Shown here: piece after piece, positions 9,397 to 19,506 of the stretch
How the letters are laid out: each line of letters starts with the position of its first letter
How positions within the stretch are numbered: position 1 is the first letter of the stretch
Origin: an uncultured Granulosicoccaceae bacterium
GTDB lineage: Bacteria > Pseudomonadota > Gammaproteobacteria > Granulosicoccales > Granulosicoccaceae
Assembly: GCA_938006335.1 (NCBI GenBank)
Contig: CALLMF010000041.1
Span: 1 to 64,000 of the forward strand
Reading direction: 5' to 3'
DNA: 64,000 nucleotides
Translations under genes and position numbers: made by a program
Notes under the pieces: model-generated
The model's database searches: none
Seen by the model: only the letters and a program-made list of their open reading frames with translations
Told to the model about the DNA's origin: nothing

Positions 9397-10857
9397 TTAC
9401 GCGTTGTAGCTGCTGCTTGACACCTCACCACCGGATCCGATCCAGTCGGTGTGATGCCATTCGGGTGAGCCGTCGATGTGTTGCCAGGTGTGCGCGCCGA
9501 AGTAATCGCGTTGTGCCTGAATCATGTTTGCTGGCACCCGTGCGTTACGGTATCCATCGAAGAACGCAAGCGCTGCGCTGGTGGCTGGCATGGGTACACC
9601 GTTGGTGACGCCGGCAGCGATGATGCGCCGCCATCCATCCTGTGCTGCGGCAACCCGGTCACGGAACCAGTCGTCGAGTAGAAGATTGGCAAGCTCGGGG
9701 TTCCGATCAAACGCGGCCTTGATGTCATCAAGAAACGCCGAACGAATGATGCAGCCGCCACGCCACATCTGCGCGATACCACCGTAGTTGAGTGTCCAGC
9801 CATATTCGGTTGCGGCCTCACGCATGAGCATGTAGCCCTGCGCGTAGGAGACAATCTTGGCGGAAAACAAGGCGTCCCCAAGCGCTTGTATCCACTCCTC
9901 TCCAGCCAGCGCAGCCGGGGAGGGACCTTGAAGAACCGTGCTGGCTGCCACCCGCTCGTTCTTCAATGCAGAGAGTGCACGCGCAAACACGGCTTCGCCG
10001 ATCAAGGTCAATGGAACGCCGAGTTCCAATGCGTTGATACCCGTCCATTTGCCTGTGCCTTTCTGGCCTGCCTTGTCCAGGATACGGTCGATGACGAATC
10101 CGTCCTTGTCCTTGTAGGCGAGAATCTCGGCAGTGATTTCTATAAGATAGCTATCGAGTTCCCCTTTGTCCCAATTTCGGAATACGGAAGCCATCGCTTC
10201 ATTGTCCATGCCCATGAGGGTCTGCATGAAGTCATAGGCTTCGGCAATGAGCTGCATGTCGCCGTATTCGATACCGTTGTGCACCATCTTGACGAAGTGT
10301 CCTGCACCGGCGTCTCCCACCCAATCGCAGCACGGTGTGCCGTCCGCGGTTTTTGCTGCGATGGATTGGAAGATGTTCTGTATCAACGGCCAGGCATCCG
10401 CATGTCCTCCCGGCATCAATGACGGACCATTGCGTGCGCCTTCCTCGCCCCCGGAGACACCGGCACCGACGAACAGCAGGCCCTTGTCGGCGAGATAGTC
10501 GGCACGACGATTGGTGTCGGGAAAATGAGAATTACCGCCGTCGATTAGTACGTCACCCTTGTCCAGCAGGGGAATAAGCGAGTCGATTACAGCGTCTACT
10601 GCACGCCCGGCTTGCACCATCAGCATTATCTTGCGTGGGGATTCGAGGCTTGAGACAAAGGCTTCCAGCGACTCTGCACCTTCGATGCTCCGGCCTTCCA
10701 CCCGACGGCTGACAAATTCCTTGGTGACCGATGTTGTGCGATTCCAGCACGCGACCTTGAAGCCGTGGTCGGCCATGTTGAGGATCAGGTTCTGGCCCAT
10801 GACGGCGAGCCCGATGACCCCGATGTGGTTCGTGCCGGTTGTGTTTTTAGATGTCAT
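9397..10857 (-). CDS. gnd: 6-phosphogluconate dehydrogenase, decarboxylating
   Basis: This enzyme converts 6-phosphogluconate to ribulose-5-phosphate and CO2 with reduction of NADP, in the oxidative pentose phosphate pathway. It has 486 residues, normal for the long dimeric form. The nucleotide-binding motif GLAVMGQNL is near the N-terminus and the catalytic-lysine segment HFVKMVHNGIEYGDMQLIAE is intact, as is the substrate-binding IAQMWRGGCIIRS. It follows the 2-hydroxyacid dehydrogenase by six bases and gluconokinase by two genes. This puts consecutive steps of gluconate catabolism in one operon. Confidence 0.96.
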   Translation of the reverse strand: MTSKNTTGTNHIGVIGLAVMGQNLILNMADHGFKVACWNRTTSVTKEFVSRRVEGRSIEGAESLEAFVSSLESPRKIMLMVQAGRAVDAVIDSLIPLLDKGDVLIDGGNSHFPDTNRRADYLADKGLLFVGAGVSGGEEGARNGPSLMPGGHADAWPLIQNIFQSIAAKTADGTPCCDWVGDAGAGHFVKMVHNGIEYGDMQLIAEAYDFMQTLMGMDNEAMASVFRNWDKGELDSYLIEITAEILAYKDKDGFVIDRILDKAGQKGTGKWTGINALELGVPLTLIGEAVFARALSALKNERVAASTVLQGPSPAALAGEEWIQALGDALFSAKIVSYAQGYMLMREAATEYGWTLNYGGIAQMWRGGCIIRSAFLDDIKAAFDRNPELANLLLDDWFRDRVAAAQDGWRRIIAAGVTNGVPMPATSAALAFFDGYRNARVPANMIQAQRDYFGAHTWQHIDGSPEWHHTDWIGSGGEVSSSSYNA

Positions 10858-10863
10858 TGGTGT

Positions 10864-11805
10864 TCAGACCACGCGTGTCAGGAGTTCGCGCCCATCGTAG
10901 TAGGCGGCTAGATTGTCGAGGACCAGTTGTCCCATGGCTTGCCGTGTTTCGTGAGTGCCACTGGCCTGGTGGGGTTGCAGTGCCACATTGTGCAGCGAGA
11001 AAAACCCCTCAGGTACGCTGGGCTCTTTCTCGAATACGTCAAGTCCCGCTCCCGCTATCGTGTTGTGGGTCAGTGCGTCGAGCAGGGCGTGCTCGTCGAC
11101 CAGGGTTCCGCGGGCCACATTGATGAGATAGCCGTCTTGCCCGAGAGCGACAAGAACGTCCCTGCCGACAGCCCCGATGGTTCCAGCGGTTGCTGCAGCC
11201 GTGACGAACAGGAAATCCACTTCGGAGGCCAGCTGCGTCAGATCGGCGACAAACCGGTGTGGTGAGTCGGCGCGGGGGGAGCGATTGCAGTAGGCGATGC
11301 TCATGTTGAACCCCGCAAGGCGAGAAGCCAGCGCCTTGCCGATACTGCCCATGCCGAAGATGCCTGCGCGCTTGCCGCTCATGCGCACGGCGAGTGGAAA
11401 GGCACCCTTGGCTTCCCAGTGTCCATCGCGAACGTAGCCATCCGCTTGCACGACGCGTCGGCAGCTGGCAAGCGCGAGTGCAACGGCAAGATCTGCGACA
11501 TCATCGCTGAGTACATCCGGGGTGTTGCCGACACGTATTGATCGGGACTGGCAGTAATCGAGGTCAACTGCATCCACCCCTACGCCGAAGACGGACACGA
11601 CCCCGACCTTGGGAAGCTTGTCCAGCACATCGGCCGATACCCCACGGCCTCCATCGGTGACGACACCCGTGCATCGATCGGTGATGGACTCGAGTAGCGC
11701 TTTGGGTTCATCCGCCTCCCAGTAGCGGTGGACGTCATGCTGCTGTTCCAGAGCTTCCTGGGTGGATGCAAACAGCGGTCCCATCAGTAGTAGGGTTTCG
11801 GCCAT
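10864..11805 (-). CDS. D-2-hydroxyacid dehydrogenase, possibly 2-ketogluconate reductase
   Basis: This 313-residue NAD(P)-dependent enzyme belongs to the D-isomer-specific 2-hydroxyacid dehydrogenase family. The Rossmann motif GIFGMGSIGKALASRLAG, the active-site arginine in NVARGTLVDE, the Glu in GLDVFEKEP and the His in LQPHQASGTHET are all present. The family covers glyoxylate, hydroxypyruvate and 2-ketogluconate reductases. Its position between gnd (six bases) and gluconokinase (no spacer) makes 2-ketogluconate reduction to gluconate the most economical guess. That substrate call is inference from context only. Confidence 0.85.
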   Translation of the reverse strand: MAETLLLMGPLFASTQEALEQQHDVHRYWEADEPKALLESITDRCTGVVTDGGRGVSADVLDKLPKVGVVSVFGVGVDAVDLDYCQSRSIRVGNTPDVLSDDVADLAVALALASCRRVVQADGYVRDGHWEAKGAFPLAVRMSGKRAGIFGMGSIGKALASRLAGFNMSIAYCNRSPRADSPHRFVADLTQLASEVDFLFVTAAATAGTIGAVGRDVLVALGQDGYLINVARGTLVDEHALLDALTHNTIAGAGLDVFEKEPSVPEGFFSLHNVALQPHQASGTHETRQAMGQLVLDNLAAYYDGRELLTRVV

Positions 11806-12348
11806 TCAGTGTTGGAATCCGTCGGTGTTTGTCGAGCGCAGAAACGGCGCAAGTGCCTTGACTGCGTTCTCGGCGATGAGTTCTGGTCCGGGTTCTATGC
11901 TTACCGAGTAGACACCTGGCTCTTTGCCGGGGTGCTCTAGCGCTGCGAACTGGCTGTCGAGTAATGAGTCTGGCATGAAGTGGCCCGTGCGTTCCTGCAT
12001 GCGTCCTGCGATGAGCTCCTTGCTACCATCGAGATAGACAAAAGCGACATTGCCCGCTTCCCGCAACGTGTTCCGGTACCGAGCTTTCAGGGCAGAACAC
12101 GCGGTGACATTGATGGTGTGTGCCTTGGCACGCTGAGCTGTGGCGTCGCGTACCGCTTCAAGCCACGGAGCGCGGTCGGTGTCGTTCAATGCTTCTCCGC
12201 GGCTCATCTTGGCGATGTTGTGGGCGGGGTGCAGGGTATCGGCATCCAGAAAGTCGGCGTCGAGCCGGGCAGCAATGTGTTCGGCAATCGTGGACTTTCC
12301 GCTTCCACTGACTCCCATCACGATGATGATCTGTCCGGCCTGTTTCAT
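11806..12348 (-). CDS. gntK: Gluconokinase
   Basis: This enzyme phosphorylates D-gluconate to 6-phosphogluconate. The P-loop MGVSGSGKST lies within the first 20 residues, followed by LDADFLDADTLHPAHNIAKM, the GntK-type substrate region. The C-terminal GHFMPDSLLDSQFAALEHP is also typical. The start at 12348 (MKQAGQ) gives 180 residues, the family's usual size. The ORF continues upstream to 12534, but that extension has no homology and would overlap the divergent lactonase gene. It abuts the 2-hydroxyacid dehydrogenase directly. Confidence 0.95.
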   Translation of the reverse strand: MKQAGQIIIVMGVSGSGKSTIAEHIAARLDADFLDADTLHPAHNIAKMSRGEALNDTDRAPWLEAVRDATAQRAKAHTINVTACSALKARYRNTLREAGNVAFVYLDGSKELIAGRMQERTGHFMPDSLLDSQFAALEHPGKEPGVYSVSIEPGPELIAENAVKALAPFLRSTNTDGFQH

Positions 12349-12455
12349 GGATCCTCGTGTCATTGACGGGAAGAATGGCGAGCACGGACGCGTGTCGCCG
12401 ACGCCCGATGATATCGTTAGCATCTGATCGGCTACAAGTGCATCGCGACAAGACC

Positions 12456-13382
12456 ATGCAATTTGGAGAACTGGAAGGCACCGGATTCGACGTGATCGAT
12501 CCGGCGTTTGGTGCGTGTTTTGTTGGCAGCGCACGAGTAGAGCGTCTGTGGACGGGCTCCCGGTGGGCCGAGGGTCCTGCCTGGTTTGCTGCCGGTCGCT
12601 ATCTCGTGTGGTCCGATATACCGAATGACAGGATGCTGCGTTGGGATGAAACCAACGGGGTCGTTTCCGTTTTTCGTCAGCCTGCGGGCAATACCAATGG
12701 CCATACGGTTGATCGTGAAGGCCGCCTCGTCAGTTGTGAGCACCTCGCCCGACGTGTCACGAGAACCGAGCATGACGGTACCGTCACGGTGCTTGCCGAC
12801 GCTTTCGAGGGCAAGCGTCTGAACTCCCCCAACGATGTTGTTGTCAAGTCCGATGGATCTATCTGGTTCACGGATCCCGACTACGGAATTCTCAGCGACT
12901 ACGAGGGCCTGCGGGCCGATTCGGAGTTGTCGTGCAATGTGTACCGGATCGGGACGGACGGCGCACTGGCCGTCGTCACTCGCGATATGGTCAAGCCCAA
13001 CGGGATTGCCTTTTCGCCGGACGAGTCGATTCTCTACGTGTCGGATACCGGTGCGTCGCACGTACCTGACGGGCCGCGGCACATCAGAACGTTTCCTCTA
13101 AACGGAGCCGGTGAGGTGGTCGGGGACAGCTCAGTATTCGCGACCTGCAGCGCTGGCCTCTTTGATGGATTCCGTGTGGATACGGACGGACGTGTGTGGG
13201 CGAGCACCGCCGAGGGCGTGCACTGTTTTGCAACGGACGGGACGCTTATCGGGCGTATTCGTATCCCGGAAGGCGTTGCCAATCTGACTTTTGGGGGTGC
13301 AAAGCGCAACCGATTGTTCATCTGTGCGACCACATCCTTGTATTCTGTGTTCGTCACAGCGACCGGAAGCACCCTGGGATGA
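12456..13382 (+). CDS. SMP-30/gluconolactonase family lactonase
   Basis: This six-bladed beta-propeller protein has 308 residues and hydrolyses sugar lactones such as gluconolactone. Family motifs include EGPAWFAAGRYLVWSDIPN near the N-terminus, GRLVSCEHLARRVTR, SPNDVVVKSDGSIWFTDPDYG and KPNGIAFSPDESILYVSD. The aspartates and asparagines that bind the divalent metal in this family are within them. The ATG at 12456 (MQFGELEG) is chosen over 12357, which would overlap the gntK side. It diverges from gntK with 107 bases between starts, so lactone opening and gluconate phosphorylation are probably co-regulated. Confidence 0.9.
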   Translation: MQFGELEGTGFDVIDPAFGACFVGSARVERLWTGSRWAEGPAWFAAGRYLVWSDIPNDRMLRWDETNGVVSVFRQPAGNTNGHTVDREGRLVSCEHLARRVTRTEHDGTVTVLADAFEGKRLNSPNDVVVKSDGSIWFTDPDYGILSDYEGLRADSELSCNVYRIGTDGALAVVTRDMVKPNGIAFSPDESILYVSDTGASHVPDGPRHIRTFPLNGAGEVVGDSSVFATCSAGLFDGFRVDTDGRVWASTAEGVHCFATDGTLIGRIRIPEGVANLTFGGAKRNRLFICATTSLYSVFVTATGSTLG

Positions 13383-13413
13383 ACGGCACAGCGCGAAGCG
13401 GGCGGCAGCATTA

Positions 13414-14676
13414 GTGGATCAACGTCTGGTCAACAAAGGTGTACTGATCGCTGTACTGCTCGGAATCTCCGGCTTGTTTCTGCATCTCCTGATGCCGTTC
13501 TTGCAGGCCATTTTTCTCGCAGCCCTGTTCGCGGCTCTGTTCACGCCGCTCTACCGGCGCATTCTTGGGCGTGTCGGTGATCGTGAGCCACTGGCGGCAG
13601 CGCTGACGCTGCTCGTGGTGGTCTTGTTCCTCGGTATACCCCTGAGCCTGGTGTTCGGGGCCGTTGTCGTGCAGGCTGTTGAGGTGGCTGATACAGCGGT
13701 GCCCTGGGTTCAGGGGCAGTTGGCAACTCCTGGTGCGATGACTCGCTTGTTCGAGGGGCTGCCGTTCTACGAGCGTATGGAACCGTACAAGGACATCGCG
13801 CTTGCGCGACTGGGCGATGTGGCGGCCAGCTTTAGCAGTGTGCTGGTCGACCTGCTGCAGAAGGCGACCGTCAGCACCTTCAGTAGCGTACTGTCGCTGA
13901 TCATCGTGCTCTACACGATGTTCTTCTTTCTGATGGACGGTGATCGTCTGCTCTATTACATGCTGTTCTACCTGCCGCTCAATGACGAAGACGAGACGCA
14001 GCTGCTGAATCGGTTTCTATCGGTTACCCGTGCGACCTTGCGCGGCACGGCCGTCATCGGTTTACTCCAGGGAAGCCTTGCCGGCATGGCGCTGTATCTT
14101 GCTGGCGTACCCAGTGCCTTGTTCTGGGCCGTTGTGATGATATTCATGTCCGTGGTGCCGGGCATTGGCACCGCGCTGGTGTGGATTCCCGCAGTGATCT
14201 GGTTGTTGATCAGTGGGTCGCTGGTCAAGGCCGCGGTGGTCACTGCATTCTGCGCCATCGTGGTAGGTGCTCTGGACAATGTACTGCGCCCGAGGCTTGT
14301 AGGTAACGACGTTCAGTTACATGATCTGATGATCTTCTTCAGCACGCTTGGCGGGCTGATGGTGTTTGGTTTTACCGGCTTCATCATCGGGCCCATCGTC
14401 GCGGCGCTGTTCGTGACCGTGTGGGAGCTGTATGGCGAGGAGTTTCGCGATTGGTTACCGACCACCGCTTTTCGGCCTTCCGGGGATTTCGTGCTGCCAC
14501 ACCAGCGACCGCGACGTGCGCGTCGCCGAGTGTGGTCAACGACCAAAGATCTCGAGGGTCATGCCCGGCGCCTCGATCAGGACGATATTGCCGAACGAGA
14601 GCGCAGAGCCATTGACACGTCGGAAAACACCACCAAAGCAGCTCCGCGCTCGCAAGGGCCTGAGGACGAGCGCTAG
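13414..14676 (+). CDS. AI-2E family transporter (PerM type)
   Basis: This polytopic inner-membrane protein has about 420 residues. It shows the AI-2E/PerM layout: two N-terminal hydrophobic helices, a soluble insert, then five or so helices including VVMIFMSVVPGIGTALVWIP and LGGLMVFGFTGFIIGPI. Family members have been linked to autoinducer-2 export or Na+/H+ exchange; the substrate here is unknown. The GTG at 13414 (VDQRLVNKG) is preferred because ATG codons upstream lie inside the lactonase gene. The C-terminal 70 residues are basic and polar, presumably cytoplasmic. It follows the lactonase by 31 bases and may be cotranscribed. Confidence 0.85.
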   Translation: MDQRLVNKGVLIAVLLGISGLFLHLLMPFLQAIFLAALFAALFTPLYRRILGRVGDREPLAAALTLLVVVLFLGIPLSLVFGAVVVQAVEVADTAVPWVQGQLATPGAMTRLFEGLPFYERMEPYKDIALARLGDVAASFSSVLVDLLQKATVSTFSSVLSLIIVLYTMFFFLMDGDRLLYYMLFYLPLNDEDETQLLNRFLSVTRATLRGTAVIGLLQGSLAGMALYLAGVPSALFWAVVMIFMSVVPGIGTALVWIPAVIWLLISGSLVKAAVVTAFCAIVVGALDNVLRPRLVGNDVQLHDLMIFFSTLGGLMVFGFTGFIIGPIVAALFVTVWELYGEEFRDWLPTTAFRPSGDFVLPHQRPRRARRRVWSTTKDLEGHARRLDQDDIAERERRAIDTSENTTKAAPRSQGPEDER

Positions 14677-14702
14677 CGGGTCGAGAAGCAGCCGGCTACG
14701 TG

Positions 14703-15392
14703 CTACCAGTTACGTGGCAACTTGCGCTTGAGGGTAATGCGCCCCTGATCGAGCTCGACATACTCTCCCTTGACCAGCTCGGCCATGACCTTGCCCACCA
14801 TCTCGCGTGATGCGCCGATCAGGTTGCCGAGTTCCTGGTGAGAGTACTTGCGGTCCACCGAGGGAAGGCGTGTGCCGTCTTCCCAGGCGGCGGACTCATC
14901 CTCTATTCCGGCAAGTTCACGCAGCTTGTCGGCCAGTCGGCGGTAGACGTTGTCGAGAGCGAGGCTGCGACTGCCCTCGGTGGCCTGTCGCAGACGTTGA
15001 GTCAGGGAGTGAATGATATTCAGCGCAAACTCGGGGCTGGTGTCAAGGCAGGTGTGCAAGGCCTGGCGGCCAATGGCCAGCACGCGGGAATCCTCGATAG
15101 CCATGACACTCGCCGAGCGCGGCTCACCATCGAGCAGAGCGATATCACCGATGACTGCGCCGGGACCCAGTTGGTGTAGCACCAGTTCACGCCCGTTGTC
15201 ATCGCTGACGAATACCTTGAGTTCGCCGGCGGTCACGACATACATCGAGTCGCCACGTTCTCCCTCCTGCATGAGAAGGATGTTGCGTCGGACCGGTTGT
15301 TCCTTGGAATGTTCTGCAAGTAGGCCCAGCTGTTCGTCAGTCAGATGACTGAACAAATCAACATTCCGTAGGCTTGCAATAACATCATTCAT
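14703..15392 (-). CDS. Crp/Fnr-family transcriptional regulator
   Basis: This 229-residue protein has an N-terminal cyclic-nucleotide-binding fold and a C-terminal winged helix. The phosphate-binding cassette reads GDIALLDGEPRSASV, close to the Crp pattern with its Arg-Ser pair, so cAMP or a similar ligand is plausible. The cysteine set of Fnr is absent, which argues against an iron-sulfur oxygen sensor. The recognition region SHQELGNLIGASREMVGKVM is a standard Crp helix-turn-helix. It converges with the AI-2E gene and diverges from the VOC gene, so its targets are not obvious from position. Confidence 0.92.
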   Translation of the reverse strand: MNDVIASLRNVDLFSHLTDEQLGLLAEHSKEQPVRRNILLMQEGERGDSMYVVTAGELKVFVSDDNGRELVLHQLGPGAVIGDIALLDGEPRSASVMAIEDSRVLAIGRQALHTCLDTSPEFALNIIHSLTQRLRQATEGSRSLALDNVYRRLADKLRELAGIEDESAAWEDGTRLPSVDRKYSHQELGNLIGASREMVGKVMAELVKGEYVELDQGRITLKRKLPRNW

Positions 15393-15620
15393 GATTGGCT
15401 CCGCGGCTGGTATTTTCTATCTCCGATATCAAACCGGCACGCTCGTTTGTAGGTGCAATCCGGATACAGCTGGAAACTGGCATGGTCCATCATAGCGCTA
15501 GAGTTATCTTCGGGCCGAAAAAACGAATGTAGCAATCACGATCTGATATTCGAATAGTCGTGATGTGTTGTTGTTAAGTGACGGTAATATTGACTGCGGT
15601 GGTCTTTGGAGCAGTCTTTC

Positions 15621-15986
15621 ATGTCGCAAAATGAGTTTCGGGAAGGGAATATCGACTACGTTGAGTTTCCTGCCTCTGATTTTGATGCCGTGGAGAAATT
15701 TTATACTGCGGTGTTTGGCTGGACATTCGAGAATTGGGGCGAAGAGTACCGGGCGTTCAATGATGGCCGTCTGGATGGCGGGTTTTACAAGTCCGACCAG
15801 CGCTCCAGAGCCGACTCAGGTGCGCCGCTGGTTATTTTCCGAAGTGCCGATCTCGAAAAATGTCTTGCCGCGGTGGTCGCTGCTGGCGGTGTGATCGTCA
15901 AGCCGATATTCGCCTTTCCTGGTGGTCGACGCTTTCAGTTCACCGACCCGGCAGGCAATGAGCTTGCCGTTTGGTCCACCGATTGA
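15621..15986 (+). CDS. VOC-superfamily protein (glyoxalase/bleomycin-resistance fold)
   Basis: This small protein of 121 residues has a single glyoxalase-type beta-alpha-beta-beta-beta module pair. Visible hallmarks are YVEFPASDFDAVEKFYTAVF near the start and the closing strand RFQFTDPAGNELAVWS. Family members bind a metal and act as lyases, dioxygenases or antibiotic-binding proteins; no reaction can be assigned. The ATG at 15621 (MSQNEF) is favoured over 15606 because homologues begin close to it. It stands alone, followed by a convergent lipoprotein gene. Confidence 0.85.
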   Translation: MSQNEFREGNIDYVEFPASDFDAVEKFYTAVFGWTFENWGEEYRAFNDGRLDGGFYKSDQRSRADSGAPLVIFRSADLEKCLAAVVAAGGVIVKPIFAFPGGRRFQFTDPAGNELAVWSTD

Positions 15987-16009
15987 GCCGGACCCGCCAA
16001 GCGGGCGCG

Positions 16010-16534
16010 TCAGCATTCAGCGGGCAGATCCGACTCCATCTGGGCGACAACTTGCGCCTGATAGGTCACGCGGTTCGACCGACTGCCATCCCCGTCAATG
16101 TCATTGACGTCGGTAAATTCGATCTGCAAGGCACCGTTGCCAGCGCGTGACAGTACGGCGCTGTCAAACTCGAAGAGACCATTGAGGAACACCTGCGGAG
16201 TTGCCGTGAAACGATCGACAACGGCCTCGCCGATTGATGGTCGGAAGCTGCAGTTGCCCATGGCATCGTCGATGTCGTACAGGGCGACCTCGGAAGTCCC
16301 GGCATCGTCGGGTGAGCGGATGACCAGAAACGCGGCGTCCGCAGGGCTGCCGTTCCAGTTGCCGGTGAGGTCATACACGCCGGTAAACGCCGACAAGGTC
16401 GCGACATCGAGCTCCGCCACGGGCTCGGCCGCGGTGTCGCCCGCACCGCTACCGCTGTCCGAACTGCAGGCAGCAGCCAGGCACGCGGCACCCAGGCTGG
16501 CGGCGAGAAAAAGCGAATCGGTGCTGTGCTTCAT
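16010..16534 (-). CDS. Small lipoprotein of unknown function
   Basis: This 174-residue protein has a type II signal peptide: a short charged start, a hydrophobic stretch and a lipobox ending LAAAC. A Ser/Gly/Ala linker follows. The mature part contains FTGVYDLTGNWNGSP and looks beta-rich, reminiscent of small periplasmic lipoproteins, but I recognise no family. It lies 75 bases downstream of the sugar ABC ATPase gene on the same strand and could be read through from that operon. No functional link is evident. Confidence 0.7.
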   Translation of the reverse strand: MKHSTDSLFLAASLGAACLAAACSSDSGSGAGDTAAEPVAELDVATLSAFTGVYDLTGNWNGSPADAAFLVIRSPDDAGTSEVALYDIDDAMGNCSFRPSIGEAVVDRFTATPQVFLNGLFEFDSAVLSRAGNGALQIEFTDVNDIDGDGSRSNRVTYQAQVVAQMESDLPAEC

Positions 16535-16609
16535 GTGTGTGAATGCGGTGGTATCGGCCAGATCAGTGTAAGCGGTGCAACCGAACCGTGGCGGGGCGAG
16601 CCGAAGAGT

Positions 16610-17638
<1,029 letters not shown>

Positions 17639-17641
17639 GGT

Positions 17642-18496
17642 TCAGCCTTTCACGGCGCCTGCGGTTATGCCACGAATCAGATGGCGAGAGAAGATGATGT
17701 ACATGACAAGTACCGGCAGCACGGCGACCGACAAGGCGGCAAGCACAGCTCCCCAGTCCACCGTGTATTGACCGATGAACTGCTGCACCCCGAGCGTCAC
17801 GGTGCGCGTCTCCTGCCCCGGAGCCAGAATCAGCGGGAACCACAGATCGTTCCAGATCGGAATCATCGAGAACACGGCGACGGTAGCGATGACCGGGCGG
17901 ACCAGTGGTATGACCACCTCGAAGAAGATGCGATATTCAGACAGACCATCTATGCGCGCACTGTCCTTTATCTCGCGTGATACCGCTCGTAGAAACTCGG
18001 TGAATATGAAAATCGCGACGGGTAAGCCTTGCGCGGTATAGACGAGTATCAGCGCGGTGAGCGTGTTGGTGAGATTCAGATTCACCATCAGTTCGAGCAA
18101 GGCCACCGTGCCTAGCCTGATAGGCACCATGATCCCAACGATCAGGTAGAGGCCAAGCAGGGTATTGCCCCTGAATCGATACTCGGACAAGGCATGTGCT
18201 GCCATGGCTCCGAGCAACAGGATCAGCAACAAGGACACGCTTGTTACGACAAGGCTGTTACCAAAGTACAGCGGAAACTCGCTGTTTCCAACCACGCTCG
18301 CATAGCCCTTGGCGCTGAACGTGTCGCTTGTTGGAAGCTTCAACGGATCATTGAAAATCGCGCGCCGGCTTTTTGCACCATTGATCACGACCAGGTACAG
18401 AGGAAACAGCGCAAGTGCGCACCATGCCAGCAACACGCCGTGGATGGCCGCTGCGGACAGGGCTTGTCCGGTAGTGGTGCGTTTGCGCCAGGGCAT
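17642..18496 (-). CDS. Carbohydrate ABC importer permease (MalG type)
   Basis: This 284-residue inner-membrane subunit has about six transmembrane helices. The EAA loop that docks to the ATPase reads IKDSARIDGLSEYRIFFEVV, with the following IPLVRP, typical of MalG-like CUT1 permeases. It sits 23 bases after the MalF-type permease and three bases before the ATPase gene, so translation of the set is tightly linked. Confidence 0.93.
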   Translation of the reverse strand: MPWRKRTTTGQALSAAAIHGVLLAWCALALFPLYLVVINGAKSRRAIFNDPLKLPTSDTFSAKGYASVVGNSEFPLYFGNSLVVTSVSLLLILLLGAMAAHALSEYRFRGNTLLGLYLIVGIMVPIRLGTVALLELMVNLNLTNTLTALILVYTAQGLPVAIFIFTEFLRAVSREIKDSARIDGLSEYRIFFEVVIPLVRPVIATVAVFSMIPIWNDLWFPLILAPGQETRTVTLGVQQFIGQYTVDWGAVLAALSVAVLPVLVMYIIFSRHLIRGITAGAVKG

Positions 18497-18519
18497 GTCA
18501 GATGTGCTATTGCGCTCGT

Positions 18520-19485
18520 TCAGCCTTCATGACGCAAGAGGCGCCGTTGTACGCCGAACAGGTAGGTGCCAACGCCGATCAGGATGATGAAGAACAAGGC
18601 AGACGCAACCGTTGCGCCCATGTGTGTGTCACCGGATTGGGATTGAAAGCCGAAGAAACTCCGGAACAGGAAGGTGCCCATGACATCGGTGGAGAAATTC
18701 GGGCCGGCAAGTCCGCCTTGTACTGAATAGATCAAGTCGAAGCTGACTGTGAAATTACCGATGTAGGTCAGGATGGTGACAAGGCCAAGCGTCGGCAGAA
18801 TCAACGGCAGCTTCACTTTCCAGAAGATCCAGAAGCCGTTGAGTCCATCGATACGCGCAGCCTCGACGGTCTCTTCCGGGATGTTCAGCAACGCCGCATA
18901 AAACAGCATCAACGGAATGCCGACGTACTGCCAGATCGAGATCAGCGTAATGGTGATCAGAGCGCTGCTCTCCAGCCCAAGCCAGGGTCTGAACCAGGAT
19001 CCAAGGCCGATCGCCTTCATCGCATCCGGAGTGATCCCCCACAAGGGTGACAGGATCAGTTGCCAGATAAATCCGACCACGACTACCGACAGTAGTGTCG
19101 GAAGAAAGAAGACCGTTCGGTAGACGGCGGCCCCACGCAGGCTTGGAATCGACAGGATGGCCGCAAGCATCAGTGCGATTGGGTTCTGCACCAGCATGTG
19201 CAGCAGGAACAGTATGCAGTTGTTCCAGAATGCGTTAGCGAACTGCTCGGCCCAGAACGGTTCGGTCAACAAGCGTGCGTAGTTGCCAAGGCCTGCAAAC
19301 ACGTTGCTGCCGTCGACTTCGACAAGCAGGGATAGCCTCAGCGTCTCGACGATCGGGTAGATCGCGAACACCGTGTAGAGCACGGTAGCCGGGGCCAGAA
19401 AAACGAAGATGTGCCAGCGACGGCTCGTGCCGATGCGCTTGCGCGGTACAGCCCCGTCGAGGGCTCTACCGCGTGAGGTCTTCAT
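18520..19485 (-). CDS. Carbohydrate ABC importer permease (MalF/UgpA type)
   Basis: This 321-residue membrane subunit begins with a basic N-terminal tail and then about six helices. The EAA loop reads TVEAARIDGLNGFWIFWKVK followed by LPLILP, the standard pattern for the MalF side of CUT1 importers. It lies 21 bases after the solute-binding protein gene. Together with the second permease it forms the heterodimeric channel. Confidence 0.93.
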   Translation of the reverse strand: MKTSRGRALDGAVPRKRIGTSRRWHIFVFLAPATVLYTVFAIYPIVETLRLSLLVEVDGSNVFAGLGNYARLLTEPFWAEQFANAFWNNCILFLLHMLVQNPIALMLAAILSIPSLRGAAVYRTVFFLPTLLSVVVVGFIWQLILSPLWGITPDAMKAIGLGSWFRPWLGLESSALITITLISIWQYVGIPLMLFYAALLNIPEETVEAARIDGLNGFWIFWKVKLPLILPTLGLVTILTYIGNFTVSFDLIYSVQGGLAGPNFSTDVMGTFLFRSFFGFQSQSGDTHMGATVASALFFIILIGVGTYLFGVQRRLLRHEG

Positions 19486-19506
19486 GCGTAGCGGAACCGC
19501 CGAAGC

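Noticed and set aside
12349..12534. Longer gluconokinase start
   Set aside because: The extra 62 residues lack homology and cross into the divergent lactonase gene; the P-loop sits at the usual distance from the start at 12348.
15480..15572. ATCACGA/TCGTGAT inverted repeat upstream of the VOC gene as a Crp site
   Set aside because: The arms are only seven bases and widely spaced, and do not match TGTGA-N6-TCACA.
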